Origin: Bugulina stolonifera
Taxonomy: Eukaryota; Bryozoa; Gymnolaemata; Cheilostomatida; Bugulidae
DNA length: 64,000 bases
NCBI GenBank assembly: GCA_935421135.1
Contig: OW285196.1
Coordinates: 11,777,001 to 11,841,000 of the forward strand
Direction: 5' to 3'
Shown: in pieces, positions 30,169 to 44,200 of the stretch
Position numbering within the stretch: position 1 is the first letter of the stretch
How the letters are laid out: each line of letters begins with the position of its first letter
The notes under the pieces: generated by a model
Databases searched by the model: none
What the model was told of the DNA's origin: nothing
The model's input: only the letters and a program-made list of their open reading frames with translations
Program-made: the position numbers and the translations under genes

Positions 30169-32539
30169 CGCCTTACTGCACATACTGTGAACCTTAAAAT
30201 ACTGAGATGGCCAAATTCTACAGCGTAGCCTCACTCAACCCATGCGATTACTCGGCAGGTGGACATTATTAAGCGTTGCATAAATATTTTCGTCAAATAC
30301 ACAATTAGTTTTCACTTCACTGGGGCATTATCCCTTGACTTCTACTTGATTCAAACTTGAGCACTCTAGGGTATAGCACACTAAAGTGGAGTCATCTAAA
30401 CAGTGCAGGGCTATTACATGTACAATGTAACTATTATCCAGGAAATAAATATTTTGCTTATAGAATTCATCTGCAAACATACATCGATCTTTTAGCAATA
30501 TTTCTACAATAATATTTAAAGTGCATTAACTTAATAATATTATCAAAAGCATGAAAACTAATGGTAATCAAATCAAACAGCTATGAACCCAGGCTACCAT
30601 AGCAGCAATAGTGGGCTATTGACTGTTATGACTGTGATGTTTCTCTGCAAAATATTGACTTGGATGAATATTTTTAAACCTGCTTAAATTCTGTTGAGAT
30701 TCCAGTGAATATTCTGTTAATTCTGTTCGTATAATTATGCCTACTACATCGTATAATTATGCCTACTACGTTGTATTCAAAACTAGAGTCGTTCCCACAT
30801 ACAACCGTATATGGGTGGAAATTTATGTAAAACTGTACCATGTGGCATAACATGATCTACAAAAAGAATATTCAACCTGATTATTATGTAAGACATTAGT
30901 ACATGTGTACAGTATTAGTGTCAGTAAAATTTTAAACATACATTACTTTTATATGATGTATTTTTTAGCAAGGAAAAGTGGCCAAACTCCCTGTACATTG
31001 TTTTGCATTAGTAACCTATTGAAAAGTTATCATCTCTTTGCTGAGCTAGTTATTGTAATTGTCTTCTCCTGATAAAAAAATTAGGAAGTGGAAAATACTT
31101 GAGGAAATATATGCAATGTTTTCTTGAAAATGTATCAACTTACGGAGTTATCTTATCTTAAGCCGAAGTAATGAAAATGAGAAAGAGGTTGGATAGAATG
31201 GCAAACTCGTAGAAATAATCTAGATCCAGTTATCAATAAATTGTCTTTTTCTGTTTTATTACAACTGTATGCAATCATAGCACTATCAGGAACAATTAAA
31301 ATACATGACATATAACCCTACTCCTAATAATTACATGTATTTGTTATCTACAAGGTTTACAAGTTAGTAATAAATGGCTAATTAATTATTTTATGTATAG
31401 ACCACATACAGTCGATTTGATGTAACCTGCAGGAATGTGGAATAAAACAGCATGAGACTACCCACACAAAATATTCATCATGCGAGATGACATTTAAATA
31501 TCAAGTAGCCAAAGATTTAATCAAATTCCTACAAAATACAGATGTAGCTTAGAAGGCACCCAACAATTTTATTCACTAAATACTCTTCTAAGGCTAAATA
31601 TGATTTAGGTCTCATTACATACATGACTTGTACTAGCCAAGTGCCTACAGATCAGGGTGACACAATAGCTGGGGCTCCAATCCTCCGTCCCTCTTGGTAT
31701 TACAATTTGAAGGAGAACCATGCTATGTTTAATTTGTCCAACACAAACTGGTAACATAAAAATTCTAGCTGCTGTTCCAGCTAGACAAGGCTCAAATCAG
31801 ACTCATACTCTGCGAGTCTGAAGGTAGGACTGAGGAAGTCACCCGTAGTGAGGTTTGTAAATGCAGGCTCACAGGCTATGATCTCCACCACTCATTATCA
31901 AGTATATCATTATTATCAGCATGAGGTTTAGTGTCAAAGGGAGTCATAGCTGGGACTAAACTGAGGCTGGTGTTAGTAGTACTATAATATTAGACATGCA
32001 TATTATATAATCGTCTACTCTCTCCTTTCACTCCTTTGATATAAACAGTTTAATTAGAAGTCTAGCAACAAGAGTTGAAGTTATCTGTTAGGTGAGCAGG
32101 TTTTATATTATTATTATATAAACAAGAAGCAATTAATCCTATCAATTTGATCATGCTAGATCAGCTACATGTAGATACTAGATAGATAGGAGTATTATTT
32201 AGTCTAATATTACAGGTAGAGGTATTTAGTTGTATCCTACAGCTACTAAGGTTGTGTGCTTTGAGATAGTTACACAGTGTTAACATTAGCAGCATAGACA
32301 TCTGTTTTCTACACAACACACAGTGCAAACACCAACAACAGTATTACATGTATTTTAATCTAATTATTATTTTACGTTTTATATTGCGCTATAATATCTT
32401 CTATTATTTTTATTGCATTGGATATAATATATTTTATTATTATACTATACAACATCATGTATTATTTATTATACATAATTATATTATATTATGTTATACC
32501 GTAATTTATTACATTATTATACTATACAACTATTTCTAG
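30169..32539. other. Intergenic region and probable 5' part of the SLC6 gene
   Basis: AT-rich DNA without an open frame showing recognisable domains. An N-terminal or 5' untranslated exon of the SLC6 gene is expected in the last few hundred bases, because the first recognised exon begins at a splice acceptor and an in-frame TAG ends that acceptor. I could not identify it. Confidence 0.5.
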
Positions 32540-35500
32540 GAGCCTGATGAATATTGTACCACTTCCTATCCACACAGAAAAAGGACAACACTAGAGTCTA
32601 CATCTACCACAGACACTCTCTCGGATTCCACCACATGTAGAATGGGCTGGGGAAACACTTATGAATTTATATTTACCTGCTTGCTGTATGTGGTTGGACT
32701 AGGAAATATTCTGAGGTTCCCACAACTCGCCTACATCAATGGCGGAGGTAAAACACTTTGAATTAAGTACATTGAAGTATGGAAGTTGTTAGTTTCGTTT
32801 CACAAGTCATGGGAACCTGTAAGAGATACAAGTATACTGTCTAACTACACGTATATGTATGTAATCTAAATTATTATTTATATGTTTCATGAGAGAGTTC
32901 GGCCCTAGTGTTGCCCGACACTTTAGTATAAGGATAAATATTTCTATTGCATTTATCAAAAACAATAATACGGTAATATACAGTGCATGTATGTTGCTTT
33001 CTTTCTTGTTGAGTAAGATGAGTACACTTGGTGTCTAGATTCATAAAAGTGCTGCATAATTCAAAACAGCTTCAAGTACATTGCATGACTGTGTAGTGTA
33101 GCCAAATCAAAAACAATTCTTAGAATTCAATGAATTGCTATAATTGCATGCCTGCTATGTTGGAGAAACTCCAGAATTCAATGTTGTTATATACAGTATA
33201 CAAACAGGTTTCTATACTTGAAACACCTACAAGTGAGTACTGTTAATCAGTCCACTCAAGCTACTCAATATTGTATCAGTGAAATCATTTGTGTACATTT
33301 GTCAGCAGGTTACATTGCATGTCACTGAATCTGCTGGGATAGGAATGCAGTTGCAGTGAATAATAAATCAAAATAATGATAGCAGCACTATTATTCAGTT
33401 CCAAAACAATGAGGGCCAACTGGCAGTCATTCTAATAATAATATCCTTTACTATAAAATTATGTTGTGATATTAGATTAAAATCTCATTAGCAAAATATT
33501 ATTTATCTGTTTCTAGGATTGTAGTAGAAATCTATGCTATTTTGATAGACCCATTTGGTTTATTTCTGCTTATATTTCTCAGGGACTAAATTTTTGTGAG
33601 GTACTTGTATGTGCAATATTACATACAAATTTATAACCATATGCTTTATTGAAATGTATAGGCTGTGCACTTTAGCCAACTGTGTGTCCAAAAGTCCAAC
33701 ATGATAGAGACGACGTCTTGGCTTCATTGCAGATAAACGTAATCCCAGTAGAGCAGAGTAATGGAGACCACAGCACAGATTTTAACTGCCATAATAGTGC
33801 TATTATGTAATTGAAAAGGGTCTAAATATAATTTAGCCCGGACTTAAGAACCTCATTTCTTGATGGAACTCAAGCTAAAGCTTCTGTAGAGAACTTGAGT
33901 GTGTTATTATTGCAGCGACAGCCAACTTGGCCAGTTGCTAAAAATCATTCAGTTGTCGTGAAATTTCTAAATTAATTAATTTTATATATTAATTGTTATT
34001 ACTGTATATCACATACTACTATATCATTATAATTAAAATGTTGATTACAGGTACATTTCTTATTCCGTACTTGATTAACTTGGCACTGCTAGGCACACCT
34101 CTATTCTATCTTGAAGTGGCCATTGGTCAGTATAATAGCCTCGGTCCCATAACTATATGGAAACTTTCTCCACTCTTCAAAGGTAAATTATCAAATACAG
34201 TCAACACGTCAATATACATCAGTTTAGAGATTTTCTTCAATATTGTTATATCTAATATATGTAGTTTTGCCAATATACATGTATATGCTGTGAATATATG
34301 ACATACATGTACATGTACATGATGTATATTGGAACTTCATGCATTTTAGTATTATGTCTTTGTAGGTGTAGGATATGGAGTTGTGCTCTCTAACATTCTC
34401 ACAACTATCTCCTATCAGACGACCATATCTTGGTCGGTCTACTACGTTTTCGCATCTATGCAGAAAGTTATGCCGTGGTCTCAGTGCTCTGAAGGGTATC
34501 CATTCGACGGTGCGTAAGCAACTTGGTTACCAATAAAACCAGTTTCCTACCGGCCCAATTAAAGTTCATATAAAAATGTTTCGAAGTTTTTCTACATTTT
34601 TATTTACTTTTACATCTACATGCAAAGTAGCTGCAAATAAGCACCTGATTAACTTGATGGACTAAATTTTAATTTATGTACGATCCATGTGTAGGATTCT
34701 AGTTGAGCAGAACAAAATGGCTGCCATTAGAACAGCTGCGTAGCATGAGTAATCAATACCTGGTTGTCTTCTATACCAGTTAGTAGTGAGTTGTGAACAA
34801 AGCTTTACAAAGAATACTGAATTCACCAGTTTTCCAAGTTTTAGTAAGCAAAGTACATTATTAGCATAAAATATCTTTCACAGGTCATAAAAGCCTATAT
34901 ATCTTGGATTAATGACATAGTGTTGCAAACAGGCATGGTCAAACAACTCTGTTACTTCTGGTATATGTACATTTACAGTTACAGTTACAGTTACAGTTAC
35001 AGTTACAGTTACAGTTACAGTTACAGTTACAGTTACAGTTACAGTTACAGTTACAGTTACAGTTACAGTTACAGTTACAGTTAAAATGAAAACGGCAATT
35101 TTAATTTTAATGCACTTTTGTTTAAAGCGTGTATAAATGGTACACACACTGCTAGAAATACAACTATTAGAAGCCTCAAATGGAGTGATAGAAACAACAG
35201 TATGTTTGAAGGGAGGACAACTCCAGCTCACCCTACTGGTGCCGATAGCACTAACTTGGAAAGGTAAGTATCACAGCTACAGCAGAAGTCTAATGAATTT
35301 GGTCTTCGAATGCCTAAATTAATAAATTGCATTTTCATACTATTTGGACCGAAACATTTTTTGTATGACAATAACAGCCGTCTTCATAGGGATTTGTGCA
35401 GAAAGAAAAGCACTTTTGCTACAACGGGTTCATTACTACATACATTTGTATTTGCATGTGTGGAATAATATAAAATATAGTGAATTAAGGTGATTGTTGC

Positions 35501-38500
35501 AGAAAAAGTTTTTATTGTGAATAGTTGCATAAACTACCTTGCAAAGTAAGCGTCTTTGCCTGTAAAATTGTAAAAGAATTAGCAGAATAATTACTAATGT
35601 CCGTATGAGTATATACGTATTTCTGGCAATGTTTTATTTTTAGTAAGACGCTTTTCCAAGATACAACTACATTGACTGTACAATCATTGAACTCTACTCT
35701 CTCAAGGTCATACCAAGTACATTCTTCCCAACAGTTTTTTTAGTAAGTCTGAGTTGTTACCTCACCTTTTTTAGTGCAGATGGTCAACCTAACCATAGTA
35801 TTTCAAAAATTTTACTTACAATCAAATTCTATTCTCTAACTGTATAATCATGGTAAAATATTAAATAGTCCATTTTCACAAGAGAAACAATTTGATTGTA
35901 TATAAGTACGTGTACATGTACATGAATATGTGTTACTCATTGCTACGCTCCTACCATATGTTATACTATATTCTATTCTATATATTCTATTGAAAATTTT
36001 GTGATCAGCTATTACTAATACTTATTTCCCTCCACCAAACTTGCTACGTGCATTTACATGTAGTGCAAAATTTTCCCTCTAAACCCTTTTGTCAAGATTA
36101 TTGTTATCTGATGGATATATTATTAACTTCTTATTACAATTTATATTTAGCATGTATATTACTGAGCATATGTTAAGTTATGGCGAATCGCACAGACCAA
36201 GCGTAACATAAAAGAAGCAGCATCTATAACTACAGGGATCGGCTGTAGCTGAGGTCTTGGTGGCCGAGTGGTCTAGCGCTAGTCACTCTGATCTTGCAGC
36301 AATGACGCAAGTTATCTGCAAGGACGTGGGTTCGAGTCCCACCAATGACCTGGAGGTTTTCGTCCCGAAGAAGGTTTTCCCTCTGTGCCATGTCGAACTA
36401 TAATAATATCCAGCTCTAGGAGCCGTGGTGGCCCCTCGACTAGCTCTGCTATTGGGCAGCCACGTTAAAGAATGTGTTTGGTGCCACGGATATTATTATC
36501 ACAAATATAAAGCACGCACTCTTCTTCTAAAAAAATACGTCAAATGGTTTTGGGGCCCAATTAAGTATTAGTGCTTTAATTTTGTAGTCGAGAGTTCCTG
36601 AAAGTATCGGAGGGGTTAGAGGACTACGGTTACCCCCATTGGCGACTCTGCCTTTGTTTGCTACTCACCTGGACTCTTGTCTTTCTTATTCTGGCAAAAG
36701 GTGTCAAGTCTTCTGGGAAGGTATTCAATCCAGGCTGTAACAGCAACATTGACAGTAGCAGTTTCATAAATAGCTTTTTCATACGCCAAAAGCGGCCTGT
36801 TACTATCATTAAAATGGCATATTATTATTATCAGGCAATTTTACGGGAGTTCGCATCCAGGTTATTTCTACAGTGCATTCTGTCTGCTTGTACAGCATCT
36901 CTAAGGTGCTTGCACAGTAATATAACGGCATAGACAAAATAATTTTAAGTGATTCTACACACGTTGGCTTGTCTTACTTACATGTTTATGGTGTTACAGA
37001 TTGCTCTAGCACTCACTCCATTCTGCTACATCCTTCTCACAGCATTCCTGATACAGAGCTTTGTGCTGGACAGCTCTGGAGCTGAAAGAGGTATCAGATA
37101 TTTCCTGACTCCACAATGGGAATACCTAAAACAGGTAGGCAATACATTCTCTCATACAAGCAAGCATTACTGTTCAAAGTGTTCTTCCAACAACCTTTGA
37201 ACAGCTTCAGGCGTAAACTATTGAGAGGTTGAAAGAATTTTGTGAAGAGATGACTTGTTGCACAGGGCAACCTTTTATCCAATTTCCTTTTACCAGCAGA
37301 ACTTAGTAGGAACATCTGATTTCTATCCGTTCTCTAGAGTCCCAGCACTCAGGCCAACAAGAACTGAAAGAAAAACCTACACATCTTATTTTAATATGTA
37401 GACTGTATTCCAATCAGTAAGAACTTTATTTCATACCATTATATAATTATTGTACATGTATATCCCCCGTTTCAGCCCTCTGTGTGGTATGATGCAGCAA
37501 CTCAAGTTTTCTTCTCGCTGTCTCTGATGCAAGGGGGACTCATAACTCTTTCAAGCTACAACAAGTTTGACCACAATATTCATAGGTATGTACACGTATG
37601 TTAAACACACTTTACTATCAATGGTTACGCTGTTCTTTATTCAAGTCAGTTGTGTAAAAGGTTAAAAATTCTATCATAGGACCTATGTGTACATAAAAGA
37701 GAGAATTTTAGAAATACACTAAGTTGCTGTTTTAACGATACGCTATAACAGAGGGTGGTTGATTTATTTACAATGTGTATGAAATATGGCACATCTGGCA
37801 AACATTACTTACAAAGACCGTTATTTTTCAACAACTCCAGCATAATATTATAATAATTATGCAAAATATGAAAAACTTAACTGATGTACATGTACATACA
37901 AATTTGATGCCGCAGTATGACAGTCATTTGTCCTGTGATGAAGAATGTAAGCTGACAGCCATATGATTTAAGGTCAGATCTTTTTGCGCAAAACATCATC
38001 TGTGTGCTGATGAAGCTACCAAGGAAACACAACCTACATGTACAATTATGCTCAGCATTTATTGTGCATACAGCGACTGGACACAGCTTTTTATATACAT
38101 GTACATGTAGCCTGCTCATCAACCTATATTAGAATTTATACTAAAATGACATAGCAAGCTACCTACTTTGGTATATTATACTTTTACTGATGAATTTTCT
38201 ATATTTACTATATATGGTACTTATATTACATATTGTATAATATAGCAAAAACAATACGTCTTTGATTTGTAACTTTGGATTAACAGCTTTCATGACGTTT
38301 AATAATACAGTATATGGATAACAACTCTGCAGCTAATAAAAATTTCCATTATGGGATATCTACACACTAAAGTATAATGATGTATGTAAAAAATTGCCAA
38401 ACCCCTTAACACAAAAATATATAATAAACTGTCTGTATCGCTTGTTTTAACAGGGCAGCTATATTGATTCCAGTACTCGATACGATCACAAGCCTATTTG

Positions 38501-41234
38501 CCTCTCTCGCTTTCTTCTCAGTCCTGGGTGTAATGGCCAATCAACACTCTGATGACATTTCAGAAGTTTTTAGGTCAGTCGTTTGCTAGAATTCTTTGCA
38601 TGTCCATGTGATTGGTAGTGGTGCATTTTAACGTGGATGCATTAGTGACGCAATCTGAGATGTAGGCAACAAACAATTTCGATACTAATGCGGCATTTTC
38701 AATCAAGCTTCCAGCAGAATTTTTTGTTAAAACTTATGACTATTTTACTGATCCTAATTGATATATGTACAATATTGTATAATAATATATAGAAATGTAC
38801 ATGTACGTGTCTGTACACTGCTAATTCTCAGCTAGTTGTACATATTTATATTGTTTATGTAATGTAATATAACATTGTTCTGGTGTGAGACTAGTGGCTA
38901 GGGGAATATAACGGGATTGTAAATTATAAATATTTTATCATACATTTTTCAGGGGTTCTACAGGAATAGCGTTTGTAGTATTCTCGGAGGCAGCAGCAAT
39001 GATGCCCTTACCTCATCTCTGGTCTGTTCTGTTCTTTCTAATGCTTATGTGCTTGGGTATAGGAACTCTGTATATAGCTGTAGAAACCGTTGTCACGGCG
39101 ATAACAGATGAATATCCTCAAGTAAGTGACCACCTACATACATGTATGTGTGTCCAGAATAATGGATGATTGTGGATTCCATTACTAACCTAATGATTAC
39201 ATCTGTACGTCGAAATATTTTCTAGAGATTGACAAAGAAACGGATTAAAATAATAGGGACATTCGGTGTGGCCATGTTTATTCTTGGTGTACCTCTAACA
39301 TGCAGGGTAAGTGTTCACACTATCTAGTCAGCAATTCTTGTACATGTGAAACAAATAGCATATAAACTACTTTATATCTAAAGCATGGTAATATATTTGT
39401 TGCTCTAGTATTATTGTAAGGTTCCAATAGATCTCTGTTTATGCGTGAATTAAGATTGGTGAAGTAAAGCACCTCAAAGAGGCAAGTAAAGAAAAAATAC
39501 AGTAGTGGCTTGTTTGTATTGCTTTGCCATATGAACAGATTTTATGAGAATTCAGAAGCAATTGAATGAACCCACATGGTTACCAATGTGAGGAACATAA
39601 TATAATATGTATTATTCAGGGTGGAGTATACCTCCAGACACTATTAGACAAGTTCACCTCTTCTCAAGCAACTATTATTCTAGCCTTAGTTCTCAACATT
39701 GCTCTGGCCTGGGTCTACGGCACCAATCAACTTAGCACTGACATAAAATCTATGTTAAGCCATGAACTAAACATAGTCTGGAAGGTTCTATGGAAGGTGG
39801 TGACACCAGTGCTTCTCATGGTGAGTTCACTAATTGCCTGGTTGACTATCTAAGTATAATATATGTACATCATGATACAACAGGTATGTTAGACATTATG
39901 ACTTGTATATGAATCACAGTGGCATGAAACAAAGAGTGATACTGTAACTGGTGAGAACTGTGACATATACATGTACATGTACATACATGTGTGTACTGCT
40001 GTTGATTGTTGAATCAAGCAAAAATCCCTGTTATTAGGTTTTCAAATTTTCTCCAATCTTTGAAATTATCCTTTCTCTATCATGTGCAAATAAGAGAGTG
40101 CACAACTTCTGATATACATGTAAATGGCAAACTTTGCGTTATAATCATTTTAATATACATATAGAATAATCTATATTACACACACCGATTAGAACTGGTA
40201 GACCGATTGTTATGCTGTTTCTTTTACAGACAATGCTGATAATGGGTTTCATATCCTATACTCCACTGCATGTAAAGACCTACTAGTAGTATAGTCAGTG
40301 CAGATCTACACAGACACCCGGCCCTTTCCGCGTCGTATTAGCCCTAGATCCAAAAACTCCCCGGGCGGACGACCACCCCACCCGTCCTCTCGCCCCTCCT
40401 CTCCCCTAAACCTCACTCTATGTGCAAAGCCCTAGAACCTACTCCCCCCCATCGCGGGTGGGGTTTCAAAAACCTCATCGGCTGTTCCGCGGAACCCAGT
40501 CTAAAGAGCAAACCCCTCGCCCCGTCCCACGGCTCGGGCGAGGGGGCGCGCGCGTACGCGCGCGCCCCCCCGCCCCGCGAACCCCACCCGTCCTCCCTCC
40601 ACCCGTCCCCGCCCCTCCCCACCCCTCCCCACCCCAAACCCCTCCGCCTCGCCCTCCGCCTCGCGGCGGTTCTCGTTCGCGAGTCCAGCCGTGGCCCCAC
40701 GCCGCCCTCCCCCCGCCCATCCCCCGCCCCTCCCCCGCCCTCCCGCCCCAACGACCCGTCGCGACCCTCGCGGGCGGACCGTCGGCTGGAGTAGGGTGAA
40801 GCGAAGGAAAATACGGGTTAGAGTAATGATAGGCTACACCCGTGCGGAGTGCCCGTGCAGAGTTTACGACGCTGACTATACTACTATAAAAAACTTACCG
40901 AGTGGTGGTGGTGGTGCTTCCGGATGATTTCTTCGCCGGGGACTGTTGAGACTGAACTGGTCGGGGTGACACCGCACTCGCGCGCTCCTCCGTTCGAGCG
41001 CCCCCGGACCTTCGATGAAAGACTCGCGTCTTAACCCTCATTTTCCCCGGACCCTCCCCTAGGGAAATCGCCCGTCCCCGTGACGAGCGGCGAGAGAAAG
41101 TGAAGGCGGTGGCTCTTCCGCGCTTCAAATCGTAGACTTCGCGAGGAGGTTAGCCGACGACATCATCGCTCGGAGGGGTAGAAATAGAAATAGATAAACG
41201 GGATAGATGGACGCTTGTCTTCTCATCGCCATCG

Positions 41235-41284
<50 letters not shown>

Positions 41285-44200
41285 CAAATAGACCCGCCTC
41301 TACGATGATGTCGTTGACTCGCCACCAATTTCTTTGACCACCGCGTCCACTTTCCCCCGGGTAGCAAACTCCGATAGGGAGAGAGCGCATCGTGCGCGTG
41401 CGATGTCACCCCCCACCTACGAATGAAGACAATAGAAGAAATGTGAACTGATAAGGGGTGAGTATGAGCGGAAGCTGCGCTAGTATCGTCTACCCCTTTG
41501 GTTTGGAGAGGTAAATGGTTTTTAATGTATTAGCTAGTGTTTTATTGCTCGGTTTTAAGGCTACAACCGGTAAACCCTCCGTTTTGAGGACGGAGACCCC
41601 TTACAATAGAGAGTGAATGTGAAAAAAATTATACGGGTATATGTACAAGGGTTATGATGCACTGTTCGTTTACTCTCCAATTTATCGAATGAAGTAGTCT
41701 CATCTCCGAGAAATCAGTACTAGCATTCTATAGGACTCGTACTCACCCCGTCTTCTGCAACCTTCCGCTTACCATAGAAGTAGGTGAGTCCGGTCTTTAG
41801 CTGGGTGTAGCTATACGTTTGGTTTCCTCTTCTGATAAAACCCCGATTGTCCCCTCTCACCGACTCCCCTGTCCTGAGCACGGAGAGGAACTTCTCTTTG
41901 GTTAGGGCGTTTCCTCTTTTGTTTAGTCCTTTGCTGCTATACTTGCTATCACCATCAGCGGACCAGCAAAAGTATGTTTTTGAGTTGAGCGCGATGACCC
42001 CCTCCCCCCGAAACTCCTCCTTAAACAGGCCGGGGGTTCGTGTTTCGTATCGTTGCACCTTCTCACAACATTCCCTCATCTCCCACTCTTGGCCAAGCAC
42101 CTTGGTCGTGATAAAGTCTTCCTTGTGCCTATCGCAGAAGGGTCTGGGAAACCATCTACCATATTCTCTGTAGAACTCTTCTTTTTTATCTTTTCGGATG
42201 ACCTCATCTATACTACGAGCACTCAGAGCCATGTAAGCGCTATCCGTGTCCATTTCTACGTACTCAAAGTCCTCTCTGCTGACGAATCTGTGAAAATAAA
42301 ACGGACGGGTTGTAGGGGGGGGGGGTTGGGGTTGACACCAAAGAATAAATAGAGAAGGATTTGATAAAATCTTTGTATAGTCTAGTGCTACTTACCTATC
42401 CATAAAGTCGTAGTAGAATTCTAGCATTCTCAACTTGGCTCTCTGGAGGATAACGAATCCTACGACAGATGGAACATCCATTCGAATCTAAAAGAAAGAA
42501 AGAGAGAGAGAGAGTTTACCCTACCACTCAGAAAAAGTTTCGTCAAATCAAGAATCAAAATAAAAAAAAAAGATTGTCAACACTTGCCTTTTTCTTGTGA
42601 AGCTCTATCTCAAAGTAGTTTTCATCAACTTCGTTTAGACTAGAAAAGTGCCTACTCCTCACTTTGACAGCCGCCTCCTCTACTGTCTCCACATACTTGA
42701 CAGTCTTATGTTTCTCTTTATTTGTTATGGTCTTTCCGTAGGCTGAATTCCCAACGAGCTTGCTGGTGCTGGCCAAGAGGGCCAGGTCGGGGTTCACATC
42801 CCCACCTCTTCTTGCGTCTGAGACCGAAGAACCAAAGTCTTTGTAGATGGCTCGTGGGATAAAGTGAACAAACTGATAGATCCTGGTAATTATCAAACCT
42901 TGATCTAGATACCATCTAGCCAGATCGGAGAGTAGTGTGATTCGCTCGCCAAAAAGACTCCCCACGAGCATTCGCTGAGGTCTCTTCAAGAATCCGTTCT
43001 GTTCGGCAAAAGCGCGCATGTGTTCGCTAAGGTGTTCTCTTCCCACGTTTATATTCTTGAAAATAGGTGCCATCTCAGAGAACTTCGCTTTTAGCTCTTC
43101 GGGTACGGAAATGTCACACTCCACTAAACCATAGTACTCTCCACTACGAATGTTATTGATTATCTTATCGAGGTTGACGTAACCCCTCTCCGGATAGAGA
43201 GAAGAAAAGAAGATGGCGAGAAATGTCCTAACTTCTACATCCGAACGAACTCGCGCTTCCCACTCACACTGCCGAGTGGTGATGAGCTTATAGCCTAGAG
43301 CCTTGATGTAATCTTCTTTCCTTGCAGTGTCCACCCGGAGCTCTTCATTCGTCATGTTTCTGACACCTTTTCCGTTCCCTCCTAGCTCGCACTCGTGCCC
43401 ATGCCAGTAGCAACCGTGGAATTGGTACACCGTCCGACTCTGTTCGCTATAACCATCCACTGGTAGGTTGTGACAGCCTATCCTCATTTCTCCTCCATTC
43501 TGTTGGTGAAGGATGACCTCTCCTCTCTTCCACGATTGGAACTCTAACCAACCATGCGCCACTTTGCTGAACTTTTTAATAGGTTCTAGAGCAAAGCCTC
43601 GGCTCTCTAGCCTCCGCCTGGGATAACCCGTAGGCATATTCCCCATCATACAGTATAGGTAGAGGGCGTTGGCATCAACTCCCAGAATGGACCTACAGGG
43701 TTTTGCGGATGTGCCATACATCTTCTCTCGAATAGAGGTCACTCCAACTTCATGATGTCTGTGAAAGATAATGCTTGGCCCTCCCACGAGGTTATCGCGA
43801 AGAGTATGGTACAGACTTTTGCTCTCCTCATCGAACAGACATATGGGTTGCGAGTTGCAAAGTTCGTCTCGGAGAGACATTAACCTATGCAGCGGAAGAG
43901 CGGCTTGTGGAGGAGAGTAGCCATAAGGTCGGGCCTCCACCTCCATAAACAACCATCTGATAGCCAAGCCTGGAAGCGAGATTGCGGATTTCAACATGTC
44001 AATACCCTTTTGTCGATAGATAGAGCTCTGACGTGCAATGGCCTCGATGAATGGGGCCACATCGAGGTTGTTGTACCAGATGAGAAAATCCCTGAACGTT
44101 TCCATGTTCTCTCTTTCCCACACGACCTGACAGTGGTGATAATCTTGCTCGCTCAATTCTTGCTGAGTCAGCGAGTTGAAAAAACTCTCTCGGGGAGGGA

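Noticed and set aside
34878..35231. Thr-Val repeat protein on the minus strand
   Set aside because: Translation of the (TTACAG)n array in an SLC6 intron.
36254..36353. Functional tRNA-Leu/Ser gene
   Set aside because: A and B boxes are good, but the acceptor stem is mismatched and the sequence runs into a SINE-like body without a terminator T run.
40413..40799. Pro/Arg/Gly-rich frames in the element B terminal repeats (also 49328-49811)
   Set aside because: Composition-driven frames in GC-rich DNA, present on both strands and mirrored at both ends.
40895..41128. Basic 77-residue protein of element B
   Set aside because: The frame crosses a consensus splice donor and has biased composition; no homologous motif. 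Left as possible but unsupported.
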